DNA of 64,000 nt from Pseudomonas sp. WN033 (GTDB lineage: Bacteria > Pseudomonadota > Gammaproteobacteria > Pseudomonadales > Pseudomonadaceae). Made by a program: the position numbers and the translations under genes. Below the pieces are notes generated by a model. It was given only the letters and a program-made list of their open reading frames with translations. It was not told where the DNA came from and did not search any database. The stretch is from contig NSKG01000004.1 in assembly GCA_002287035.1 (NCBI GenBank), positions 124,001-188,000 of the forward strand. Reading direction: 5' to 3'. Each line of letters begins with the position of its first letter. Within the stretch, counting starts at the first letter, position 1. Positions 36,141 to 46,089 of this stretch are shown here, piece after piece.

Positions 36141-38012
36141 ATGGCCAAGCCGATTCAGCTCAAGGACCACCTCAGCGATGCCCGTACTGTACAGCGACGG
36201 GTAGTGCTGGCGGCTGTGTTCATGCTGGCGCTGGTGGCCGGGTTGGTGGCGCGCATGTATTACCTGCAGGTGGTGCAGTACGAATACCATTCGACCCTGT
36301 CGGAAAACAACCGGGTGCATGTACAGCCGGTGCCGCCGCCCCGTGGCCGGATTTATGACCGCAACGGCATCGTGCTGGCAGAAAACCGGCCTAGTTTCAG
36401 CCTCAATATCACCCGGGAGCGAGTGACCGATCTGGACACGACCTTCGCCCTGCTGCAGTCGCTACTTGAGCTGTCCGACGAAGATGTCGAACGCTCCCAG
36501 CGGCGCCTGAACCAGACACGCCGCCGACCGTTTGAGTCGGTGCCGGTGGTGTTCGAACTGAGTGACGAGCAAATCGCCCGGATTGCGGTCAACCAATTTC
36601 GCCTGCCAGGGGTCGAGGTGCAGGCCAGTTTCGTCCGGCACTATCCGTTCGCCGAACATTTCGCCCATGCCGTCGGTTACGTTGGCCGGATCAATGAGCA
36701 GGAAATGGCTCGGATAGATCAGGTCGCCTATGCCGGTACCCATTACATCGGCAAGACCGGGATTGAGCGTTACTACGAGGACTGGTTGCATGGCACTGTC
36801 GGTTACGAAGAGGTCGAAACCAACGCCCGTGGCCGAGTATTGCGGGTACTCAAGCGGATCGATCCGGAACCAGGGCGTGACCTGACCTTGCATCTGGACA
36901 GTCGTCTGCAGGCAGTGGCCGAACATGCGCTGGGTAATCGACGTGGTGCGGTGATCGCCATCGAGCCGGAGACCGGCGGGGTGTTAGCTTATGTCAGCCA
37001 GCCCGGCTTTAATCCTAATCTGTTCGTCACCGGCATTAGTTACGCCGACTACGGAGCGCTTCGTGACTCACTGGATCAGCCGTTGTTCAACCGGGTTGTA
37101 CGCGGCCTCTATCCACCAGGTTCGACGATCAAGCAGATGGTCGCTCTGGCCGGTTTGGATACCGGGGTGGTGACCCGCACCAGTCGGGTTTTCGACCCTG
37201 GCTTCTACCAGTTGCCAAACCACAGCCACAAGTACCGCAACTGGAACCGCAGCGGTGATGGCTGGGTTGACATGCATCTGGCCATCGTTCGTTCCAACGA
37301 CACCTATTTCTATGATCTGGCTCACAAGCTGGGTATTGATCGGCTGCATGACTACATGACCCGTTTTGGTATTGGTACTCGGGTGTCGCTGGATATGCAC
37401 GAGGAAGCGGCCGGACTGATGCCCTCACGTGAGTGGAAGCGCAATGCCCGGCGTCAGCCCTGGTATCCGGGGGAAACCCTGATCGCCGGGATTGGCCAAG
37501 GTTACATGCTGGCCACACCTTTGCAGTTGGCGCACAGTACCGCACTGATCGCTAATCGGGGGGTATGGAAGCGGCCGCGTCTTTTGCTGCATGCCGAGGG
37601 CATGGCGCCGGATGAAAGCGAAACCCCGGATAATGTGCATTTGCGCAATGACGGCGACTGGGATTTCATCATTGCGGCCATGGAGGCTGTGATGCATGGT
37701 GAGCGTGGCACAGCACGCAGTGCGGCACAGAATGCGCCCTACCGGATGGCGGGCAAGACCGGGACGGCTCAGGTCGTTGCCATCGCCCAAGGTGAGAAAT
37801 ATGACTCGGCGGCCCTGCAGGAGCGTCATCGTGATCACGCGCTGTTTGTTGGCTTTGCGCCGGTCGATGATCCGAAGATTGCCGTGGCGGTGATGGTCGA
37901 GAACGGTGAGTCCGGTGGCCGGGTTGCCGCGCCGGTCGCTCGCCAGCTGTTCGATGCCTGGCTGTTGCCCGATCAGGAACCGATGAGTTTCACTGCGGAG
38001 ACCAGTCAATGA
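36141..38012 (+). CDS. mrdA: Penicillin-binding protein 2
   Basis: Transpeptidase of the elongasome; works with RodA to build side wall. 623 residues. Short cytosolic tail, one membrane anchor (about 20-42), PBP dimer domain (about 60-240) and transpeptidase domain with S-x-x-K PPGSTIKQM near residue 326, S-x-N in RSNDTYF near 382, and KTGTAQ near 540. The stop overlaps the rodA start (ATGA). Confidence 0.97.
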   Translation: MAKPIQLKDHLSDARTVQRRVVLAAVFMLALVAGLVARMYYLQVVQYEYHSTLSENNRVHVQPVPPPRGRIYDRNGIVLAENRPSFSLNITRERVTDLDTTFALLQSLLELSDEDVERSQRRLNQTRRRPFESVPVVFELSDEQIARIAVNQFRLPGVEVQASFVRHYPFAEHFAHAVGYVGRINEQEMARIDQVAYAGTHYIGKTGIERYYEDWLHGTVGYEEVETNARGRVLRVLKRIDPEPGRDLTLHLDSRLQAVAEHALGNRRGAVIAIEPETGGVLAYVSQPGFNPNLFVTGISYADYGALRDSLDQPLFNRVVRGLYPPGSTIKQMVALAGLDTGVVTRTSRVFDPGFYQLPNHSHKYRNWNRSGDGWVDMHLAIVRSNDTYFYDLAHKLGIDRLHDYMTRFGIGTRVSLDMHEEAAGLMPSREWKRNARRQPWYPGETLIAGIGQGYMLATPLQLAHSTALIANRGVWKRPRLLLHAEGMAPDESETPDNVHLRNDGDWDFIIAAMEAVMHGERGTARSAAQNAPYRMAGKTGTAQVVAIAQGEKYDSAALQERHRDHALFVGFAPVDDPKIAVAVMVENGESGGRVAAPVARQLFDAWLLPDQEPMSFTAETSQ

Positions 38013-39154
38013 AAGCTCTGGGCAGCCTGGCGTCGCCCACCGCCATGGGAATGCATCGTCGGCAGCCGTTTTGGCAGCGTATTCATGTCGACCCCTGGCT
38101 GCTGCTGCTAATCCTGGTGCTGGCCACTGTTGCCGGCTTCGTTCTGTACTCGGCCAGTGGACGCAGTACGGCGATGCTTTACCGTCAGGGTGCAGCCTTT
38201 GCCGTTGGTTTGGCCGTGATGCTGACTATCGCCCAGTTTCAGCCCCGGTTCATGCAGCGCTGGACGCCTTTGGCCTACCTCGGTGGCCTTATGCTGTTGG
38301 TCGCGGTGCTGGTGGTTGGTACGGAGGCCAAGGGAGCCCAACGCTGGCTGACAATCCCCGGCGTGATGCGCTTTCAGCCCTCCGAGGTGATGAAGCTGAT
38401 CATGCCCATGAGTGTGGCCTGGTATCTGGGCCGGCGGACTCTGCCGCCCAGCTTCAAATATGTTTTCATTAGCCTGTTGATCATCGGTTTGCCGGTGTTG
38501 CTGATCCTGAAGCAGCCGGATCTGGGTACGTCGTTGCTGATCGGTGCTTCGGGGGTCTTCGCCCTGTTACTGGCGGGGCTGCGCTGGCGCTATATTCTGG
38601 GCGCCCTGGTGGCGCTGGTGCCGGCAGCGCTGGCGATGTGGTTTTTCGTCTTGCACGGTTACCAGAAGCGCCGGGTATTGACCTTTCTCAACCCTGAAAG
38701 CGATCCGCTTGGGGCAGGCTGGAACATTATTCAGTCCAAGGCCGCGATCGGTTCTGGCGGTATCTATGGCAAGGGTTGGTTGCAGGGCACTCAGTCGCAC
38801 TTGGATTTTTTGCCCGAGGGTCATACCGACTTCATCATCGCGGTGTTGGCCGAAGAGTTTGGTCTGGTCGGCGTGTGCCTGCTGATTTGTGTGTATCTGC
38901 TGATAATCGCGCGCGGGCTCTACATTACCCTGCAGGCTCAGGATAGTTTCAGCAAGTTGCTGGCCGGCAGTATTACCTTGACCTTCTTCGTCTACGTATT
39001 CGTCAATATCGGTATGGTCAGCGGACTGTTGCCGGTGGTGGGTGTGCCGTTGCCATTAATCAGCTATGGCGGTACCTCGTTGGTGACATTGTTGTCCGGG
39101 TTCGGCATCCTGATGTCGATCCACACCCACCGTAAATGGATGCCACAAGGATAA
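38009..39154 (+). CDS. rodA: Rod-shape SEDS glycosyltransferase RodA
   Basis: SEDS family peptidoglycan polymerase, partner of PBP2. 381 residues with about 10 membrane helices. Family motifs: AKGAQRWLTIPGVMRFQPSE near residues 108-127, LKQPDLGTSL near 170, and GVPLPLISYGGTSLVTLLSGFG near 344. Four-base overlap with mrdA. Confidence 0.97.
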   Translation: MKALGSLASPTAMGMHRRQPFWQRIHVDPWLLLLILVLATVAGFVLYSASGRSTAMLYRQGAAFAVGLAVMLTIAQFQPRFMQRWTPLAYLGGLMLLVAVLVVGTEAKGAQRWLTIPGVMRFQPSEVMKLIMPMSVAWYLGRRTLPPSFKYVFISLLIIGLPVLLILKQPDLGTSLLIGASGVFALLLAGLRWRYILGALVALVPAALAMWFFVLHGYQKRRVLTFLNPESDPLGAGWNIIQSKAAIGSGGIYGKGWLQGTQSHLDFLPEGHTDFIIAVLAEEFGLVGVCLLICVYLLIIARGLYITLQAQDSFSKLLAGSITLTFFVYVFVNIGMVSGLLPVVGVPLPLISYGGTSLVTLLSGFGILMSIHTHRKWMPQG

Positions 39155-39164
39155 AAGCTCGGAG

Positions 39165-40184
39165 ATGCGGATTTTCATGATCAAACCTGTTTCGCGCTGG
39201 CTGCGTCTGCCGCTGGCATGTGCCCTGACGGCCGTGAGCCCCTGGCTATTGGCCGCCAACTACACCAGTGAACACCCGGGGGTCGAACCCTTCGTTGCCG
39301 AAATGAAGGCTGAGCACGGCTTCAGTGCCGAGCATGTACGCAGCCTGCTGGCTCAGGCCGAGCGCAAGGAGGCTATCCTCAACGCCATCTCGCGTCCGGC
39401 TGAGCGAGTGCGGCCCTGGCACGAGTACCGGGCGATTTTCATTACCGATCAGCGCATCCGCGAAGGGGTGGCGTTCTGGGATCAGCACCGTGATGCTTTG
39501 GAGCGGGTCGAGCAGGAGTACGGGGTTGAGCCGGAGGTGATCGTGGCGATCATCGGGGTGGAAACCTTCTATGGCCGCAACAAGGGCAGTCATCGGGTGA
39601 TTGATGCCCTGACTACCCTGGGCTTCGACTATCCGCCGCGGGCCGATTTCTTCCGTCGTCAGCTCAAGTCCTATCTGGTTCTGACCCGTGAGCAGCAGAT
39701 GGACCCGTTGGCATTGACCGGCTCCTACGCCGGGGCCATGGGTTATCCGCAGTTTATCCCCAGTAGCTACCAGGCCTTCGCTGTGGATTTCGACGGTGAT
39801 GGCAAGGTTGATATCTGGAACAACCCGGTTGATGCGATCGGCAGTGCCGCCAACTATTTCAAGGAGCACGGCTGGCGTCATGGCGAGCGTGTGGCCATCC
39901 CGGCCAAGGTCGAGGGTGAACGCTTCAGCCAGGGGCTGAGTGTGCCCGAAGGGCTGGAAGCGCGCCGCCGGGTCGGCGAGCTGCGTGCTCTGGGCTGGCA
40001 GCCCGAGCAGGCGCTGGATGACGATCTCGAGGTGATGACCTACGAGTTCGACGCTGGGGAACAGATGGAGTACTGGCTGGGTCTGAACAATCTGTATGTG
40101 ATCACCCGCTATAATCGCAGCGTGATGTATGCCATGGTGGTGCACCAACTGGCCGATCTGATCCGTGACGCGAGGGAGCAATGA
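39165..40184 (+). CDS. mltB: Lytic murein transglycosylase B (SltB1 type)
   Basis: Cuts the glycan strand of peptidoglycan with 1,6-anhydro ring formation. 339 residues, with a signal-like N-terminus (about 1-28, ending PWLLAAN) but no lipobox, so it corresponds to soluble SltB1 of P. aeruginosa rather than the E. coli lipoprotein. Catalytic Glu in VAIIGVETFYGRNKGSHR near residue 128, GSYAGAMGYPQFIPSSY near 188 and DFDGDGKVDIWNN, a Ca-binding-like loop. ATG at 39177 is an alternative start. ATGA overlap with rlpA. Confidence 0.94.
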   Translation: MRIFMIKPVSRWLRLPLACALTAVSPWLLAANYTSEHPGVEPFVAEMKAEHGFSAEHVRSLLAQAERKEAILNAISRPAERVRPWHEYRAIFITDQRIREGVAFWDQHRDALERVEQEYGVEPEVIVAIIGVETFYGRNKGSHRVIDALTTLGFDYPPRADFFRRQLKSYLVLTREQQMDPLALTGSYAGAMGYPQFIPSSYQAFAVDFDGDGKVDIWNNPVDAIGSAANYFKEHGWRHGERVAIPAKVEGERFSQGLSVPEGLEARRRVGELRALGWQPEQALDDDLEVMTYEFDAGEQMEYWLGLNNLYVITRYNRSVMYAMVVHQLADLIRDAREQ

Positions 40185-41056
40185 GTCCTATGCCGATGCC
40201 GTCTGTTCGAGTTGTCCTGCTGGGTTCCCTGTTGGGGTTGCTGACCGCCTGTTCATCATCTTCGGTCAAACCACCGGCACCGAGCCAGCCGAGTGCGCCC
40301 AGCAGTCGTCCGGCAGTGGATGGGCCGCCCAGTTATTTCATGGATGTATCGCAAATTCCCGATGCCGTGCCGACGCCACATACCGGCTCCTATAAGGCCT
40401 CGCCCTATACCGTACTGGGGCAATCCTATACGCCGATGCAGGATGGCCGCAATTATCGGGAAGTCGGTCTGGCGTCCTGGTACGGCACCAAGTTTCATGG
40501 CCAGAATACCGCCAATGGCGAGGTCTATGATCTGTACGGCATGACTGCTGCGCACAAGACTCTGCCGCTGCCGACCTACGTCTACGTGACCAATCAGGCC
40601 AACGGTCGACGGATTATCGTGCGGGTCAATGATCGTGGGCCGTTCTACTCGGATCGAATCATCGACCTGTCCTACGCCGCGGCCAAGAAGCTTGGTTTTG
40701 CCGAGCAGGGCACGGCCCGGGTGCTGGTCGAGGGGATCGACCCGGTAGCATGGCAGCAGCAGAACAACCCGGGTTATCTGGTGCGTAACAATCCGCCTCA
40801 GGAAACCCTGCCAAGCGGCCAGGAGCTGTATCTGCAGGTTGGAGCCTTTTCCTCCAACCAGGCCGCCGAGCAACTGCGCCAACGGCTACAGGGGGTGGTC
40901 AATGCCACTGTGTTTGTCAGCCCGGTTGAGCAGAATGCCCAAACCCTGCACCGGGTGCGACTGGGTCCGGTTGCCAGCCATGCTGAGGCGCAGCAACTGA
41001 TCGACGCGGTACGCCTGGCCAACCTGGGTAATCCGACCCTGGTCTCGGCCAATTGA
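40181..41056 (+). CDS. rlpA: Septal ring lytic transglycosylase RlpA
   Basis: Outer-membrane lipoprotein that cleaves naked glycan strands in P. aeruginosa. 291 residues. Lipobox LLTAC with Cys near residue 24, a Pro/Ser-rich linker, a double-psi beta-barrel domain with GLASWYGTKFHGQNTANGE near 97-115 and VRVNDRGPF near 147 (catalytic Asp), and a C-terminal SPOR domain (YLQVGAFSSNQAAEQLRQRL, from about 217) that targets denuded septal peptidoglycan. Confidence 0.95.
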   Translation: MSPMPMPSVRVVLLGSLLGLLTACSSSSVKPPAPSQPSAPSSRPAVDGPPSYFMDVSQIPDAVPTPHTGSYKASPYTVLGQSYTPMQDGRNYREVGLASWYGTKFHGQNTANGEVYDLYGMTAAHKTLPLPTYVYVTNQANGRRIIVRVNDRGPFYSDRIIDLSYAAAKKLGFAEQGTARVLVEGIDPVAWQQQNNPGYLVRNNPPQETLPSGQELYLQVGAFSSNQAAEQLRQRLQGVVNATVFVSPVEQNAQTLHRVRLGPVASHAEAQQLIDAVRLANLGNPTLVSAN

Positions 41057-41106
41057 GACTTTCAACTGAAGTTGCCCAACAACGTCCAACATCACTAGTG
41101 AGTAAC

Positions 41107-42291
41107 ATGCTGAAAAAACTGCTCAATACCCTGCTGATTACCGGCGCCGTCAGTCTCGCCGGTCTGACCCAGGCCCAGGTTCCGACCCCAACCCCGAGCA
41201 CCATGCCGCAGATCGTGCCGGCCGCGCCGCAACTGGCGGCCAGCAGCTATATCCTGATGGATGCCAACAGTGGTGTGGTGCTGGTCGAGCACAATGCCGA
41301 TGAGCGCCTGCCGCCGGCCAGTCTGACCAAGATGATGACCAGCTATATCGCCAGTCTCGAGTTGATCGAAGGGCGTATTGGCGAGCAGGACGAAGTGCTG
41401 ATCAGCGAAACCGCCTGGCGCAAGGGTGGTTCGAAGATGTTCGTCGAAGTCGGTAACCGGGTGCCGTTCATCGACCTCAAGCGTGGCATCATCATTCAGT
41501 CAGGCAACGACGCCAGCATCGCCGTGGCCGAACATATCGCCGGCAGCGAAGACGCCTTTGCCGATGTGATGAACACCCATGCCCGGCGTCTGGGCATGCG
41601 TAACACCAACTTCACCAACTCGACCGGCTGGCCGGACGACAACCTGTATTCCAGCGCGCGCGACATGGCCATCCTGGCCCAGGCGATCATCCGTGACGAT
41701 GTTGAGTACTACCCGATCTACAAGGAGAAGGAGTTCGTCTGGAACGGTATTCGCCAAGTCAACCGTAATCGTATGCTATGGCGTGACTCCAGTGTTGACG
41801 GGCTCAAGACCGGGCATACCGAAGCGGCAGGTTATTGCCTGGTGGCATCGGCCGAGCGTGACGGCATGCGCCTGATCTCGGTGGTCATGGGCACCAGCGG
41901 CGATGCGGTACGAACTGCCGAAACCCAGAAGCTGTTGACCTGGGGTTTTCGTTTCCACGAAACCCGGCGCTTCTATCAGCCGGGCCAGGTACTGTCCAGT
42001 GCCCGGGTCTGGGGTGGTGCCAGCAAGCAGGTTGATGTTGGTCTGAGCGATGGTCTGATCCTGACCTTGCAGCGTGGTCAGTTCGATGATCTGGAAGCCG
42101 GCATCAGCATGAACTCGGCGATCAAAGCCCCGATCAGCGCTGGCGATGTGCTTGGTACGGTTGAAGTCAAGCGTGGTGACAATGTGGTTCACAGCGCACC
42201 GTTGGTTGCCTTGGCCGATGTCGAGCGCGGTGGTCTGTTCTCGCGTTTGTGGGACAATATCCGCCTGTTCTTCTACGGCCTGTTCAACTGA
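41107..42291 (+). CDS. dacA: D-alanyl-D-alanine carboxypeptidase (PBP5 type)
   Basis: Removes the terminal D-Ala from pentapeptides, limiting cross-linking. 394 residues from ATG 41107 with signal peptide ending GLTQAQ. Active-site motifs SLTKMM (near 77), SGN (near 133) and KTGHT (near 236). C-terminal PBP5 domain and a terminal amphipathic helix ([15 protein letters not shown]) that anchors to the membrane. Equivalent to DacC of P. aeruginosa at the same locus. Confidence 0.95.
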   Translation: MLKKLLNTLLITGAVSLAGLTQAQVPTPTPSTMPQIVPAAPQLAASSYILMDANSGVVLVEHNADERLPPASLTKMMTSYIASLELIEGRIGEQDEVLISETAWRKGGSKMFVEVGNRVPFIDLKRGIIIQSGNDASIAVAEHIAGSEDAFADVMNTHARRLGMRNTNFTNSTGWPDDNLYSSARDMAILAQAIIRDDVEYYPIYKEKEFVWNGIRQVNRNRMLWRDSSVDGLKTGHTEAAGYCLVASAERDGMRLISVVMGTSGDAVRTAETQKLLTWGFRFHETRRFYQPGQVLSSARVWGGASKQVDVGLSDGLILTLQRGQFDDLEAGISMNSAIKAPISAGDVLGTVEVKRGDNVVHSAPLVALADVERGGLFSRLWDNIRLFFYGLFN

Positions 42292-42301
42292 GGAGCCGCG
42301 C

Positions 42302-42577
42302 ATGAGCGAGACAACCCCTGAAGCCCCGCGGATCGAGTTTCCCTGCCAGTATCCGATCAAGGTGATTGGTGAGGCCGGGGAGGGGTTTACCGAACTGGTG
42401 ATCAGTATCGTCGAGCGCCATGCGCCGGGAGTGGACAGCACGCTGGTCGAGGTGCGTGACAGCAAGAATGGCCGGTTCCTGTCGGTACGCCTGGAAATCA
42501 CCGCGACCGGACCGGATCAGTTGCAGGCGCTGCATGCTGAACTCAAGGCCACCGGGCGTGTGCACATGGTGCTGTGA
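42302..42577 (+). CDS. YbeD/DUF493 family protein
   Basis: 91-residue protein with a small ferredoxin-like fold (UPF0250). Family blocks [13 protein letters not shown] and [20 protein letters not shown] are present. Its role is not established; the location between dacA and lipB is conserved in gammaproteobacteria. GAGGAG lies 8 bases before the ATG. The stop overlaps the lipB ATG (TGATG). Confidence 0.93.
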   Translation: MSETTPEAPRIEFPCQYPIKVIGEAGEGFTELVISIVERHAPGVDSTLVEVRDSKNGRFLSVRLEITATGPDQLQALHAELKATGRVHMVL

Positions 42578-43203
42578 TGCCGGAGCTGATCGTTCGTGAT
42601 CTGGGGTTGGTTGAGTACCTGCCAACCCTGGAAGCCATGCGCAAGCTGACTGCCGAACGCGATGACCAGACCGCCGACGAGATCTGGCTGTTGCAGCATC
42701 CCAAAGTGTTCACCCAGGGCCAGGCTGGCAAGGCTGAGCATGTGCTGGCGCCGGGCGATATTCCGGTGATCCAGGTCGAGCGCGGTGGTCAGGTAACCTA
42801 CCATGGCCCCGGGCAGTTGGTCGGTTATCTGATGCTGGATCTGCGCCGGCTTGGCCTGGGGGTGCGTGAGCTGGTGACGGCCATGGAGCAAAGTCTGGTC
42901 GATGTGCTGGCCGGTTATGGCATCCAGGCTGCGCCCAGGCCAGATGCGCCCGGGGTGTATGTGGGTAGCGAGAAGATCGCCTCACTGGGCCTGCGGGTGC
43001 GGCGGGGCTGTTCTTTCCATGGACTGGCCCTGAATGTCGATATGGACATGGAGCCGTTTGCCCGGATCAATCCGTGTGGCTATTCCGGTCTGCGCATGAC
43101 CCAGATGAGCGAGTTGCTGGGGCGCTCGGTGGCTATCAATGAAGTGGCTCAGCGCCTGGAGCAGGCCTTGCGCCAGCGCCTGGGGTATCAGCACGCCGAT
43201 TGA
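42577..43203 (+). CDS. lipB: Octanoyltransferase LipB
   Basis: Transfers octanoyl from acyl carrier protein to lipoyl domains. 208 residues. Motif [21 protein letters not shown] near 69-90, KIASLGLRV with the catalytic Lys near 134, and INPCGYSGL with the catalytic Cys near 168. One-base overlap with the YbeD gene. LipA, which uses its product, lies next door but on the opposite strand. Confidence 0.96.
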   Translation: MPELIVRDLGLVEYLPTLEAMRKLTAERDDQTADEIWLLQHPKVFTQGQAGKAEHVLAPGDIPVIQVERGGQVTYHGPGQLVGYLMLDLRRLGLGVRELVTAMEQSLVDVLAGYGIQAAPRPDAPGVYVGSEKIASLGLRVRRGCSFHGLALNVDMDMEPFARINPCGYSGLRMTQMSELLGRSVAINEVAQRLEQALRQRLGYQHAD

Positions 43204-43225
43204 CCTGCCTGGCTCAACAGTGCTG

Positions 43226-43250
43226 TTTCGCGGCCGCTGGCCGTTCCTAC
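43226..43250 (+). repeat. REP sequence overlapping the lipA stop
   Basis: TTTCGCGGCCGCTGGCCGTTCCTAC resembles the Pseudomonas REP unit (GCGGCC/GGCCG hairpin ending CTCCTAC). Its last bases contain the lipA TAG stop codon (43247-43249). It lies in the 43-bp gap between the convergent lipB and lipA genes. Orientation is the same as the REP at 44393. Confidence 0.7.
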
Positions 43251-44296
43251 TTGATATTCAGCGCCGGAATCAGATTCGGGTCGATGTCCTGACCCGGGAC
43301 AGGAGCCGGGGCGGCCAGGCCCAGGTTGTTCTTCTCGAATACCCGGTCGGCCCGGTAGCTGGAACGTACCAACGGTCCGGCGGCGACTTCCATGAATCCT
43401 TTCTCAAGCCCCACTTCGCGGTAGCGGTTGAATTCTTCCGGACTGACCCAGCGCTTGACCGGCAAGTGGTTGCGGGTCGGTTGCAGGTACTGACCAAGAG
43501 TGACGATGTCCACGCCGATGGCGCGCAGGTCATCGAAGGTCTGGAAAATCTCATCGTCGGTTTCGCCCAAGCCAACCATCAGGCTGGTCTTGGTCAGCAC
43601 TTGAGGACGATGGCGCTTGGCATGTTCAAGAACTTTCAGGGTCTTTTCGTAGCCGGCGCGCGGGTCGCGGACTTCGTAGGTCAGGCGTTTCACCGTTTCG
43701 ACGTTCTGGGCGAACACTTCCAGGCCGGAGTCGACTACCTGCTCAATTGCGCTCAGTTCGGCATCGAAGTCTGGTGTCAGGGCTTCAACCACCACCTGAG
43801 GGGTACGCTGCTTGATCGCACGAACACAGGCGGCGTAGTGGCTGGCGCCGCCGTCGGCCAGGTCGTCACGGTCAACAGAAGTCAGCACGATGTAGCGCAG
43901 CGCCATCAGTTCGACTGACTTGGCTGTATTCTCTGGTTCCTCGTGATCAAGCCAGCCGTGCGGGTTGCCGGTATCCACGGCGCAGAAGCGGCAGGCGCGG
44001 GTGCAGACCGAGCCCATCAGCATGATGGTGGCGGTGCCATTGGACCAGCACTCACCCATGTTCGGGCAATGCGACTCCTGGCAGACGGTGCTCAGGCGAT
44101 GTTCGGAGACGTTGCGCTTGACCGCTTCAAAACGGTCGCCGCCGGGCGCCTTGACCCGCAGCCACTTGGGTTTGGGCTCGAAAACCTGAGGCTCGACAGA
44201 AGTACGGCGTTTCTGGCCGTCCTTGATGGCGGCAATACCCTGGGCATTGCGGAACTTTTCACCACTGGCGACAGTTTTTTGCTCGGCGTCAGACAT
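43247..44296 (-). CDS. lipA: Lipoyl synthase LipA
   Basis: Radical-SAM enzyme that inserts two sulfurs into protein-bound octanoate. 349 residues. The auxiliary cluster motif [12 protein letters not shown] near residues 72-83 and radical-SAM motif CTRACRFC near 98-105 are both present, as is RSSYRAD near the end with the serine ligand. The tail past RVFEKNNLG is about 25 residues of Pro/Ala-rich sequence ending in NIK, with the stop codon inside a REP. The gene is inverted relative to lipB; in P. aeruginosa both run the same way. Confidence 0.95.
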   Translation of the reverse strand: MSDAEQKTVASGEKFRNAQGIAAIKDGQKRRTSVEPQVFEPKPKWLRVKAPGGDRFEAVKRNVSEHRLSTVCQESHCPNMGECWSNGTATIMLMGSVCTRACRFCAVDTGNPHGWLDHEEPENTAKSVELMALRYIVLTSVDRDDLADGGASHYAACVRAIKQRTPQVVVEALTPDFDAELSAIEQVVDSGLEVFAQNVETVKRLTYEVRDPRAGYEKTLKVLEHAKRHRPQVLTKTSLMVGLGETDDEIFQTFDDLRAIGVDIVTLGQYLQPTRNHLPVKRWVSPEEFNRYREVGLEKGFMEVAAGPLVRSSYRADRVFEKNNLGLAAPAPVPGQDIDPNLIPALNIK

Positions 44297-44392
44297 CGGG
44301 GATCAGGGCTCCTGGTTAGAGGCTCCGGCTATGCCGTAGAAGTGGCTTGTGGCCTGGGCGCATTCTATCACAGAGTCGCCTGAGCGGCGCAC

Positions 44393-44464
44393 GCTTCGCG
44401 GCCGCAGGCCGCTCCTACCGGAGTCGGGCTAATGCTTGGTAGGAGCGCTTCGCCAGCGCGAAAG
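44393..44464. repeat. Inverted pair of REP sequences
   Basis: Two REP units face each other: GCTTCGCGGCCGCAGGCCGC then TCCTACC at 44393-44419, and GGTAGGAGCGCTTCGCCAGC then GCGAAAG at 44438-44464, separated by 18 bases. This is the usual BIME-like arrangement of Pseudomonas REPs, found between the lipA start and the transglycosylase stop. Confidence 0.85.
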
Positions 44465-44474
44465 GGGTTTTGGT

Positions 44475-45758
44475 TTAGAGTTCGCGCAGCTTCTCCAGCA
44501 GGGCCGGGGAGGGGTAGCCGTCGGCGGGCCATTCCAGAGTTTGCTGGAAGCGACGAATTGCCTGGCGGGTATTGGCTCCGATGATGCCATCTACGCCACC
44601 CGGATCGAAACCGCCGGCACTCAGCCGTTCCTGCAGCTCCAGACGCTCGCTGCGTGACAGTGGCCGGTCGTCGGTCGGCCAGTTGCCGTTGATCTGGCCG
44701 GCATTCTGGAAGCGCTCGCTGAGCAGGCCGATGGCCAGAGCGTAGCTGGTGGAGTTGTTGTAGCGCAGGATGCTGCGGAAATTGTTCATGACCAAAAAGG
44801 CTGGGCCACGGTGGCCGGCTGGTAACAGCAAAGAGGCGCTGTACTCGCCAGGATTGGCTCGCAGAGCCCGGCCATTGCCGTCACGTACTCCAAGCGTGCT
44901 CCAGTCGCTCAATGGCTTGCGCACGCTCATATCGGCCAGGGCATAATCGAAGCCATTCGGCAGAGTGACTTCCAGGCCCCAGGGTTGGCCGCTTTGCCAG
45001 CCTGAGGCACTGAGATAGTTAGCCGCCGAGGCCAGAGCGTCGGCCGAAGAGTTCCAGATGTCACGTTTACCGTTGCCGTCAAAGTCAACCGCATAGCTGT
45101 TGTAGGTAGTGGGAATGAACTGGGTCTGACCCATGGCACCGGCCCAGGAGCCGAGCATCCGCTCCGGGCTGATGTCGCCGCGCTGAAGAATCTCCAGGGC
45201 TGCCAGCAACTGAGTGCGGGCAAATACCGGGCGTCGCCCTTCATAGGCCAGGGTGGCCAGCGAGCGTACTACCTGGCGGTCGCCCATATTGTTGCCGTAG
45301 TTGCTTTCCAGTCCCCAGATGGCGACCAGAATATGACGGTCGACACCGTAGCGCTGCTCAATGGCGGCCAGTGTGTCGTGCTGTTGGAGCAGCAGACGCT
45401 TGCCGCTTGCCACCCGTTGCGGTGACACTGCGCCGTCAAGGTACTCCCAGACCGGACGGGTAAACTCTGGCTGGCTCTGGTCGGCGCGCAGAACCCCTGG
45501 GTCTGGTTGCAGGCCAGTGGTGACCCGGTCGAACAGCTCGGCCCTGATGCCGGCCTGGAGGGCGTCCTGGCGTAATTCACCCAGCCAGTGGGCAAAGCTT
45601 TGGGCCGGGGCGCTGGGGGTAAGCGTGGCGCTGGTTGGTGAGGCAGTGCTTGCAGTCTGAATCGGGGTGTCGGCACAGGCGGCCAGGGCCAGCATGCCAA
45701 CGCCGGTGATGGCCAGAAAGCGACTTGCTGTGGCGCGAAGTGTGTGGGTTGTCAGCAT
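44475..45758 (-). CDS. Lytic murein transglycosylase with peptidoglycan-binding domain (SltB3 type)
   Basis: 427-residue MltB-family transglycosylase. Lipobox LAAC near residue 28 predicts an outer-membrane lipoprotein. Catalytic Glu in IWGLESNYGNNMGD near 152, GSWAGAMGQTQFIPTTY near 209 and DFDGNGKRDIWNS. The C-terminal 65 residues form a PG_binding_1 domain (LSAGGFDPGGVDGIIGANTR). This corresponds to SltB3 of P. aeruginosa, also near lipA. It is paralogous to the gene at 39165. Confidence 0.93.
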   Translation of the reverse strand: MLTTHTLRATASRFLAITGVGMLALAACADTPIQTASTASPTSATLTPSAPAQSFAHWLGELRQDALQAGIRAELFDRVTTGLQPDPGVLRADQSQPEFTRPVWEYLDGAVSPQRVASGKRLLLQQHDTLAAIEQRYGVDRHILVAIWGLESNYGNNMGDRQVVRSLATLAYEGRRPVFARTQLLAALEILQRGDISPERMLGSWAGAMGQTQFIPTTYNSYAVDFDGNGKRDIWNSSADALASAANYLSASGWQSGQPWGLEVTLPNGFDYALADMSVRKPLSDWSTLGVRDGNGRALRANPGEYSASLLLPAGHRGPAFLVMNNFRSILRYNNSTSYALAIGLLSERFQNAGQINGNWPTDDRPLSRSERLELQERLSAGGFDPGGVDGIIGANTRQAIRRFQQTLEWPADGYPSPALLEKLREL

Positions 45759-46089
45759 TCAAAGTTCCAGCAGAATCCGGGTTTCGATCATAGGCAGTCA
45801 GTGGTGTTGCCTCACTGTAGCATGCTGGTCAGGTCGAGGATATCGAACCAAACCTGTGCTTGTTGGAGTCGTGGGGATTGAGCTCGGTTCCGTTTGCCGG
45901 GCGGGTTGCGAAAAATCGCTGCGCAATGAACTAAGTTCCTTGCTTGCGGGTCGTACTCTCAGTGCCAGGAAAGTCTTGATAGTGCCACTGCATTGGTCCG
46001 ATGTTATCTATGGGGCGCGCAGACTGATCAGGATCGAATGATTCATGCCAGTTGCCAGGGAAGGGCAAATAACAAGAGGTTCGGGAGTG
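45759..46089. other. Intergenic gap between transglycosylase and sialidase-like genes
   Basis: 331 bases without a supportable gene. The divergent promoters of the two flanking genes should lie here, but I found no hexamer pair with good spacing. A small palindrome GAACT-A-AGTTC near 45928 is the only symmetrical element noticed. No repeat or RNA structure of note. Confidence 0.4.

Noticed and set aside
39165-45758. The two MltB-family genes as a recent duplication
   Set aside because: They differ in length, in lipobox and in the C-terminal peptidoglycan-binding domain, and both have separate orthologues (SltB1 and SltB3 types) in P. aeruginosa at equivalent places.
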